NCBI GenBank assembly: GCA_011050175.1
Contig: DRGF01000063.1
Location: 1-12,612, forward strand
From: Thermococcus sp.
Lineage (GTDB): Archaea > Methanobacteriota_B > Thermococci > Thermococcales > Thermococcaceae
DNA: 12,612 nucleotides
Direction of reading: 5' to 3'
The position numbers were made by a program, and so were the translations under genes. Positions within the stretch are counted from its first letter, which is position 1. Every line of letters starts with the position of its first letter. Under the pieces are notes generated by a model that was not told the origin of the DNA, made no database searches, and worked only from the letters and a program-made list of their open reading frames with translations. Below, piece after piece: positions 8,673-12,612 of the stretch.

Positions 8673-8716
8673 AACCGTTCCACCCTTTTTTAGGTGGGAA
8701 GGTATACAAAATTTTT

Positions 8717-8745
8717 GCAAAGAAACTTTGCTGGCGCAAAGTTTC
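8717..8745. repeat. Two mutually exclusive hairpins
   Basis: GCAAAG (8717-8722), AAA, CTTTGC (8726-8731) can form one hairpin. A longer one uses GAAACTTTGC (8722-8731), loop TGGC, GCAAAGTTTC (8736-8745), ten perfect base pairs. Both need the same CTTTGC strand, so only one can form at a time. The upstream flank is AT-rich with TTTTTT at 8686-8691 and TTTTT at 8712-8716. It could be a terminator, an operator or a remnant; nothing shows which. Confidence 0.6.
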
Positions 8746-8753
8746 ACCAAAGC

Positions 8754-8934
8754 TGGCATGCCTTATTAGAATAGCAATTTTAGAGAAGGTTTGAAATCGA
8801 ATCTATGTGAATTTTAGGTGTGTTTCTTCCTGGTAGCGCCCTCCGGGCGCTGTTCTTTGAGCAAAACACCTCTGAAACATAGGCTGTTCAAATCAAAACC
8901 CCAAACAAGAGCGTCCATTTATCACGGCATGCCA
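8754..8934. repeat. Long nested imperfect inverted repeat; possible structured RNA or mobile-element relic
   Basis: Five complementary blocks occur in nested order: TGGCATGCC 8754-8762 with GGCATGCCA 8926-8934; TTTGAA 8790-8795 with TTCAAA 8887-8892; CTATGT 8803-8808 with ACATAG 8877-8882; AGGTGT 8816-8821 with ACACCT 8866-8871; and AGCGCCC 8835-8841 with GGGCGCT 8845-8851 around a TCC loop. Spacing on the two sides is similar. The central hairpin is solid. The outer blocks are short and AT-rich, so the whole fold is a suggestion. No target-site duplication flanks it. Confidence 0.4.
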
Positions 8935-8974
8935 CCCATTCAAATTCCATTGAGGTCGTAAGGACTTTTTGGTC

Positions 8975-8996
8975 AAGCTTTGTGCAGGCAAAGCTT
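8975..8996. repeat. Palindrome upstream of the ATPase promoter
   Basis: AAGCTTTG (8975-8982) and CAAAGCTT (8989-8996) are perfect 8-base inverted arms around TGCAGG. They lie immediately before the putative BRE of the ATPase gene. The following bases (TTGTGGG) resemble the start of the tandem dyad units, so this may be a diverged relative of them or a separate regulator site. Confidence 0.55.
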
Positions 8997-9000
8997 GTGG

Positions 9001-9013
9001 GAAAACCTTTTAA
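9001..9013 (+). promoter_or_regulatory. Possible BRE/TATA promoter of the ATPase gene
   Basis: GAAAAC followed by CTTTTAA resembles a Thermococcales BRE/TATA pair. The expected transcription start, about 25 bases downstream, falls within the tandem dyad repeat and about 20 bases before the ATG at 9052. The TATA is weaker than that of the ribosomal operon. Confidence 0.5.
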
Positions 9014-9050
9014 CTTGTGGGGGTGCAAGTAACTTGTGGGGGTGCAAGTT
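9011..9050 (+). repeat. Left 40-bp direct repeat: two tandem 19-bp palindromic units
   Basis: The unit AACTTGTGGGGGTGCAAGT occurs twice in a row (9012-9030, 9031-9049), with a T on each side. Each unit is a dyad: ACTTG and CAAGT arms, extended by two G-U-type pairs, around GGGG. One base separates the block from the ATPase ATG. No normal SD lies in the expected place, since the repeat occupies it, although GGGGGTG could serve as a poor one. The same 40 bp recurs after the stop codon. Confidence 0.9.
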
Positions 9051-9051
9051 G

Positions 9052-10134
9052 ATGCTGTTCTCACCTTACCCGAAGACTAGAAGGGAAGAACTCTTTGACA
9101 GGGAGGGAGAGCTGAAAGAGATTGAAGAGGCAGTTAAGCGCGGAGAAAGACTGATCCTCCTCCTCGGTCTCAGGAGATTGGGAAAGAGCTCGCTGCTAAA
9201 CGTTGCGCTGAACGAACTTCCCAACCCGTCCATCAAAGTGGACGTGCGAAAGACGTACTCAGAGTTCTCCTCAGTCAACAGGTACATAATCGGTAAAATG
9301 CTCCTGTCAGCGATGAGCGGGAAGAGAAAACTGCTCAAAGAGGCTAAAGCCTTTCTCGAAAGGGTCAGGGGGATAACATTCTCTGGAATTCAGGTGGAGA
9401 TAAGCCCCGGAGACTTCTCAATAACGGAACTCCTTGAGGCCCTCAACGACTACGGTGAAAACGCCGGCCGGGTCGTGATAGCCTTCGACGAGGCCCAGTA
9501 TCTTCGCTTCGGCGGCGCTACAAGGTACGACGGGATTTTGGCCTATGCTGTTGACAACCTTGAGAATCTGACGTTCATTCTGACGGGCTCTGAGGTTGGT
9601 CTGCTCTTTGACTTCCTCAAGTTCGATGACCCCGACGCGCCCCTCTTCGGCCGTTATCACCATGACATAGTCCTCAACAGGTTCAGCCCCGATATGAGCG
9701 CCGAATTCTTGAGGAAGGGCTTTGGGGAGGCTAACTTCCCAGTGACCGAAGGGGAGATAGAGGATACCGTGAGAGAGCTCGACGGAATCCCGGGCTGGCT
9801 GGCCCTCTACGGATACATAAGGGTCACAAGGAACCTCAGACACGACGAAGCCATAAACGAAGTCCTGGGAGAAGCCAAGAGTCTGGTTCAGACCGAACTA
9901 TCGCGGCTCTTTGCGTACAGTCCAAGGTACAGGGTTATTTTGAAAGGAATAGCCCTCGGATACTCACGGTGGAAGGATATCAAAGACTACCTAACGCTCA
10001 AGCTCGGCCACATAAATGATTCAAACTTCTCGGCACTCCTTGAAAACCTCGTCAAGTCCGGCTACGTGGAGAAAAAAGAGGGAGAATACACGATTCCAGA
10101 CCCCGTGCTCCAGAAGGTCTTCAGGGAGCTTTAA
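9052..10134 (+). CDS. Archaeal AAA+/STAND-like ATPase with C-terminal winged helix, in a repeat-bounded cassette
   Basis: A 360-residue protein of the archaeal ATPase family (Pfam Arch_ATPase type). The N-terminal FDREGELKEIEEAV box is typical. Walker A is GLRRLGKS (39-46) and Walker B is VVIAFDEAQ (141-149, Asp146-Glu147). A sensor-like LTGSEVGLL follows (177-185), then LFGRYHHDIVLNRFS (198-212) with a possible arginine finger, and the family motif GIPGWL (245-250). Residues ~290-360 look like a winged helix-turn-helix. No membrane segments are seen. Substrate and role are unknown; relatives are often linked to mobile or defence-like loci, which is inference here. I chose ATG 9052; a TTG at 8980 would translate through the promoter and repeats. 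It is the only complete plus-strand gene, bracketed by 40-bp repeats. Confidence 0.85.
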   Translation: MLFSPYPKTRREELFDREGELKEIEEAVKRGERLILLLGLRRLGKSSLLNVALNELPNPSIKVDVRKTYSEFSSVNRYIIGKMLLSAMSGKRKLLKEAKAFLERVRGITFSGIQVEISPGDFSITELLEALNDYGENAGRVVIAFDEAQYLRFGGATRYDGILAYAVDNLENLTFILTGSEVGLLFDFLKFDDPDAPLFGRYHHDIVLNRFSPDMSAEFLRKGFGEANFPVTEGEIEDTVRELDGIPGWLALYGYIRVTRNLRHDEAINEVLGEAKSLVQTELSRLFAYSPRYRVILKGIALGYSRWKDIKDYLTLKLGHINDSNFSALLENLVKSGYVEKKEGEYTIPDPVLQKVFREL

Positions 10135-10171
10135 CTTGCAGGGGTGCAAGTAACTTGTGGGGGTGCAAGTT
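10132..10171 (+). repeat. Right 40-bp direct repeat: two tandem 19-bp palindromic units
   Basis: This copy is identical to the left block (9011-9050) at 38 of 40 positions. The first unit reads AACTTGCAGGGGTGCAAGT (10133-10151), a perfect 7-base dyad around GGGG. The second (10152-10170) matches the left units exactly. The block starts with the TAA stop of the ATPase gene and ends within a TAA of a possible minus-strand remnant. Confidence 0.9.
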
Positions 10172-10270
10172 AGAGCCCCTCGATTTCTTTCACTCTCTCG
10201 AAGTTTCCCTCCTGATCATCTCAATTGAGAATGTGTAGAGGCCGAGGCGCTGAAGGTTCTCAGGCGGGCC
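10170..10270 (-). pseudogene. Possible C-terminal gene remnant with a frameshift
   Basis: Directly after the RNA ligase stop, in the same frame, the minus strand reads ENLQRLGLYTFSIEMIRR before running into a stop at about 10193. One base out of frame it continues EGNFERVKEIEGL and stops at TAA 10170-10172. Joined by a single frameshift near 10210, these give a plausible protein C-terminus. I do not recognise the family. It could equally be a chance open stretch of about 30 codons. Its last codon abuts the right 40-bp repeat. Confidence 0.3.
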
Positions 10271-11413
10271 TCAGTCCACGAACGCCAGGCCGTTCCACAG
10301 CTCCCTCATCTCACGCGTTGCGTCCGGATAGACCCTCTTGAAGGTTATCCTCCAGTACCCGTTTTTCAGATCCTCTATATCCTCGATGTGTATTTTCACG
10401 CCAAGCCTCTCGAAGTGGGTCACCATTTTGTGGGCGGTGCTTATGTTCTTCACCCTCACAGTGAAGACCTCCTCGACCTCCCCTCCGCTGGCAACTTCAT
10501 GGATGCTCTCGACGAAGGGCCGGAGAAGGGCCTTTCCAAGGGCTTTGGCATACTCGTCGAACTCCTCTCCCTTGACGTGCTTTTCGGCCAGGTAAAAAGC
10601 GAGGCGTTTAATCCGCCCCATGAAGTAGCCGTGGGGAAGGTCGAAGAATATGTGGGAGCCGATTTTGAGGTCGTTGATGTTGGCGTAGGGTGTTACGTAC
10701 TTCGCTATTTTCTTCATGTCGGGCGTCTTCATGACGATGCCTTCCCTCTTCTCCCTGCTGAGCCTTTCGATGAGTTCATACAGCTCATCGATTTTCGAGC
10801 GGTCGTAGATGCCAAAGGTCTCAACATGAGGAATCCCGTATTCCTCGGCAAGGCGGTAGCGCTCTTCCACGGGAAGGCTCCTTCCGCTTCCCTTCTCTTG
10901 GATGTCAAAGAGGAAGAACCTGATGTCCTCCTTCACGTAGGGCGGCCCCTCGACGATGTACGGACTCTCAGGCCCTGCCATCTCGCCCGCCAGAACAAGG
11001 TTGGGGTAGTCTTTAAAGAACTCATCGTTTATGAAATCCAGTATCCTCTCCGTAGTGAAGGGACAAACGAAGCCGCCCCTCGTAAGAGCCAGAATCCCGT
11101 CCTTAACCTTCACGACGCGGACGTTATAGCCGTCCACCTTCTCTTCGACGTAGAATGGCTTGTTTTTGAAGACCCTATTTATCCCCGTCTCCAGCTGGAC
11201 GACGCGCTTTATGTGGGGGAATCCTAAAACAACATCTCCATTCTCAAAAACCACTGTCCCACGCCGGAAGCTCCTAGCGGAGTCCCTAAAGCGGACGTAT
11301 CTTATACCCTCAAATTCATCCTCTACGACTCCACCCTTGCCCTCAAGAGCCATCAGCCTATCCCCTGGAAGGCCGAGTTTGAGAAGCATTGCCCTAAAGC
11401 CCGAACTTACCAT
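10271..11413 (-). CDS. ATP-dependent RNA ligase, Rnl3 family
   Basis: A 380-residue ligase that joins RNA ends through an enzyme-adenylate intermediate, closely resembling my memory of the P. abyssi Pab1020 enzyme. Motif I is EEKVDGYNVR with the adenylated Lys at residue 92. Motif IIIa is FFLFDI (166-171), motif IV EGIVMK (224-229), and motif V the KIAKYV/DLKIGSH region (235-253). The C-terminal domain ends RVYPDATREMRELWNGLAFVD. Homologues form homodimers and circularise RNA; the natural substrate is uncertain. I chose the second of two adjacent ATGs (11411-11413) because GGTGAG is too close to the first. It has its own TATA-like element and lies downstream of the L10e gene on the same strand. 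Confidence 0.93.
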   Translation of the reverse strand: MVSSGFRAMLLKLGLPGDRLMALEGKGGVVEDEFEGIRYVRFRDSARSFRRGTVVFENGDVVLGFPHIKRVVQLETGINRVFKNKPFYVEEKVDGYNVRVVKVKDGILALTRGGFVCPFTTERILDFINDEFFKDYPNLVLAGEMAGPESPYIVEGPPYVKEDIRFFLFDIQEKGSGRSLPVEERYRLAEEYGIPHVETFGIYDRSKIDELYELIERLSREKREGIVMKTPDMKKIAKYVTPYANINDLKIGSHIFFDLPHGYFMGRIKRLAFYLAEKHVKGEEFDEYAKALGKALLRPFVESIHEVASGGEVEEVFTVRVKNISTAHKMVTHFERLGVKIHIEDIEDLKNGYWRITFKRVYPDATREMRELWNGLAFVD

Positions 11414-11460
11414 CATCTCACCAGTCTAAGTTGGACTGCATCATTAATAATCATTATGAA

Positions 11461-11472
11461 TTATAAATATAT
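11461..11472 (-). promoter_or_regulatory. TATA-like element of the RNA ligase gene
   Basis: The minus strand reads ATATATTTATAA about 50 bases before the ligase ATG. This would place the transcription start near 11440. The BRE position (TTTCTC) is poor, so the element is weaker evidence than the other promoters. The ~100-base L10e-ligase gap has no clear terminator. Confidence 0.45.
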
Positions 11473-11520
11473 GAGAAAGACTCGACAGGCCATTAAAAGG
11501 TAGAAGAGGGCAAGATGTCT

Positions 11521-12069
11521 TCAGAGCTTTATCGTCGAAAGGACCTTGGTCGTGACGTCGTTGCCTTCCTTGTCGTAGATCCTGTAGTAGGCGCTGTAGG
11601 GCAGCTTCATCTTGGCCCTGTGCATGGCACCGAGGGCGAACTTGAGGTGGTTCTCGTTCACCCAGACGGTGATGATCTTCTGGTCCTTCCTGACACGGGC
11701 GGCGAGTCCTATCGGCTTTCCGAAGGGCCTGCGCATACCGTTTCCGTAACGGTCGGCCTTCCTTCCGGTAGCCATCGGGTTCTCACGGAGAACCTGGAAC
11801 GGGAAGACCCTTATCTTGAAGTGGTAGTTGCTCCTTCCGACGTTCTTCTGGAGGTACCTGTTCACCTGGATACGGATGGCCTCAAGGGCGTTCTGCCTTA
11901 TCTGCATGGCCTGCTCCGCGTGAAGGCTGACCTCGTACTCGAACTCGGCTGAAAGGTTGCCCATGTCGAAGATCGTTATCTTCGGACCGGGTGCACCGCG
12001 GATGTATTCCCTTCTCGTGTAAGCGGGCTTGTCAACGTCTCTATCAATCTTGGCTGGTCTCAGTCCCAT
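11521..12069 (-). CDS. rpl10e: Ribosomal protein uL16 (archaeal L10e)
   Basis: A 182-residue large-subunit protein that helps accommodate tRNA at the A site and peptidyl-transferase centre. The archaeal L10e form is clear from [20 protein letters not shown] at the start, [18 protein letters not shown] (~47-64), the loop [20 protein letters not shown] (~97-116) and the C-terminal [15 protein letters not shown]. The ATG at 12067-12069 follows GGAGGTGAG. Archaea usually place this gene outside the S10/spc operon, as here. It has its own promoter and a perfect inverted repeat at the predicted transcription start. Confidence 0.96.
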   Translation of the reverse strand: MGLRPAKIDRDVDKPAYTRREYIRGAPGPKITIFDMGNLSAEFEYEVSLHAEQAMQIRQNALEAIRIQVNRYLQKNVGRSNYHFKIRVFPFQVLRENPMATGRKADRYGNGMRRPFGKPIGLAARVRKDQKIITVWVNENHLKFALGAMHRAKMKLPYSAYYRIYDKEGNDVTTKVLSTIKL

Positions 12070-12091
12070 ACTCTCACCTCCAAATGAGCGT

Positions 12092-12113
12092 AAGCTAAGC
12101 CTAAACTTAGCTT
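12092..12113. promoter_or_regulatory. Operator-like inverted repeat in the L10e leader
   Basis: AAGCTAAG (12092-12099) and CTTAGCTT (12106-12113) are perfect 8-base inverted arms around six bases. The repeat covers the predicted transcription start (about 12101) of the L10e promoter. It could be a repressor operator or a 5'-leader hairpin. Confidence 0.55.
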
Positions 12114-12120
12114 GACATCG

Positions 12121-12138
12121 CTTTTATAAAAGTTTTGG
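12121..12138 (-). promoter_or_regulatory. BRE/TATA promoter of the L10e gene
   Basis: The minus strand reads CCAAAA followed by CTTTTATAAAAG, a good BRE/TATA combination for Thermococcales. The TATA stretch is a perfect 12-base palindrome. Transcription should begin about 25 bases downstream, giving a leader of about 30 bases with a GGAGGTGAG ribosome-binding site. Confidence 0.7.
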
Positions 12139-12159
12139 AGTGCTCGTTCGCATCAAAGG

Positions 12160-12612
12160 TTATCCACCACGCCATTTAAGCTTGACGCTCTGCCATAGCA
12201 GGACCAGTGAAATGGGCGTGAAGGTTAGAAGGGCGAGGTTGAGAGTTACAGCTCCCTGCAACTCCCCCAGCGAGTACGCAAAGCCGAATAGCATCCCGCC
12301 CAGGAAAGTGGACAGGTTCTGGACGCCGTTGACGCCCCCAATGGCAAGGGAAGATCGGTGGTAGCTAGCCAACACCTTCCTGGAAATCGGACGGAAGCTC
12401 TGGAAAGCGAAGAGCGCCAGGAATATTCCAAGGAACACCGTCGGTGCTGTCTTCACCGCCGCGAGCAGGGGTGAAAGCGCGGCCATCAGAGAAGTCAGCC
12501 TAACCATCATCACTTCGCTCCTCACGTCCGCAAACCATGAGGCAAAGTAGCTCAGTACGGAGGCAAAGAAACCCGCCCAGCCGATGAGTGTGGCGGTCGT
12601 TGCCCTGTCCAT
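12160..12612 (-). CDS. Membrane protein resembling an MFS permease, C-terminal part (runs off right edge)
   Basis: The last 150 or so residues of a polytopic membrane protein. Five hydrophobic segments are visible, at about residues 7-27, 37-54, 55-71, 95-115 and 118-143 of the visible part, with a cytoplasmic-looking basic loop PISRKVLASYHRSS (~75-88) between them. The FLGGMLFGFAYSLG region and the short basic C-terminal tail (KLKWRGG) fit the C-terminal half of an MFS transporter, but I see no diagnostic motif and no substrate clue. The ATG on the last three bases is probably an internal Met. The gene ends at TAA 12160-12162, upstream of the L10e promoter. Confidence 0.6.
   Translation of the reverse strand: MDRATTATLIGWAGFFASVLSYFASWFADVRSEVMMVRLTSLMAALSPLLAAVKTAPTVFLGIFLALFAFQSFRPISRKVLASYHRSSLAIGGVNGVQNLSTFLGGMLFGFAYSLGELQGAVTLNLALLTFTPISLVLLWQSVKLKWRGG

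Larger units (their letters stand above)
8684..9051. other. Intergenic region without a protein gene, rich in hairpins
   Basis: This stretch of about 370 bases is more AT-rich than the ribosomal genes and has no convincing reading frame on either strand. It contains the mutually exclusive hairpins at 8717-8745, a long nested foldback at 8754-8934, a palindrome at 8975-8996, a plus-strand promoter near 9001-9013 and the left tandem dyad repeat at 9011-9050. I see no tRNA, C/D-box or CRISPR pattern. Divergent promoters leave it in both directions. Confidence 0.6.

Noticed and set aside
8678..8700. CCACC/GGTGG around a T run as a terminator
   Set aside because: The stem is only five pairs and the T run is in the loop, not after the stem. 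It lies between divergent genes, where no terminator is needed.
8872..8894. CTGA and TTCAAATC resembling a D box and a tRNA T-loop
   Set aside because: No matching C box (RTGATGA) is present, the flanking bases do not form a T stem, and no other tRNA arms can be drawn.
8980..9051. A 24-residue N-terminal extension of the ATPase from TTG 8980
   Set aside because: It would read through the promoter-like element and both dyad units, and would start inside a palindrome. The residues do not look like part of the ATPase family N-terminus.
9011..10171. The 40-bp repeats as a short CRISPR array or insertion-sequence ends
   Set aside because: There are only two widely spaced copies, with no spacers, no cas genes, no transposase and no target-site duplication. 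The repeats are direct, not inverted.
10388..11227. A 279-codon plus-strand open frame opposite the RNA ligase
   Set aside because: The ligase on the other strand has all its catalytic motifs, and this translation resembles no family.

Overview
The window is archaeal and almost certainly from Thermococcales, most likely Thermococcus. The ribosomal proteins are of archaeal type (eS4, L10e-type uL16, archaeal uL3). The gene order carries aIF1 and the RNase P protein Rnp1 inside the S10/spc-type operon. Promoters have BRE/TATA elements, and Shine-Dalgarno (SD) sequences of the GAGGTGAG type are strong.

Layout. Positions 1-8672 hold one long minus-strand operon. In transcription order it encodes a SPOUT RNA methyltransferase, uL3, uL4, uL23, uL2, uS19, uL22, uS3, uL29, aIF1, Rnp1 (Rpp29), uS17, uL14, uL24, eS4, uL5, uS14 and the first 36 codons of uS8. 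It runs off the left edge, where the rest of the spc cluster would normally follow. Genes are a few bases apart or overlap. In several, the SD lies on the stop codon of the gene before, which creates false upstream GTG starts; I trimmed those starts. The only promoter I see for the operon is a BRE/TATA pair at 8656-8672, just upstream of the methyltransferase.

Positions 8684-9051 have no protein gene. They hold several hairpins: a pair of mutually exclusive hairpins, a nested foldback of about 180 bp, and a palindrome next to a promoter. A plus-strand gene for an archaeal AAA+/STAND-like ATPase follows (9052-10134). It is the only complete plus-strand gene here. A near-identical 40-bp direct repeat brackets it almost to the base, and each 40-bp copy is two tandem 19-bp palindromic units. 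This cassette-like arrangement is the most unusual thing in the window. Between it and the next gene is a possible frameshifted gene remnant.

Positions 10271-12612 return to the minus strand: an Rnl3-family ATP-dependent RNA ligase, the ribosomal protein L10e (uL16) with its own promoter and an operator-like inverted repeat at the predicted start of transcription, and the C-terminal part of a multi-spanning membrane protein resembling an MFS permease that runs off the right edge.

Most of the window is translation machinery: ribosome subunits, start-codon selection (aIF1), tRNA 5' processing (Rnp1), a putative rRNA-modifying enzyme and an RNA ligase. The ATPase cassette is the accessory element.
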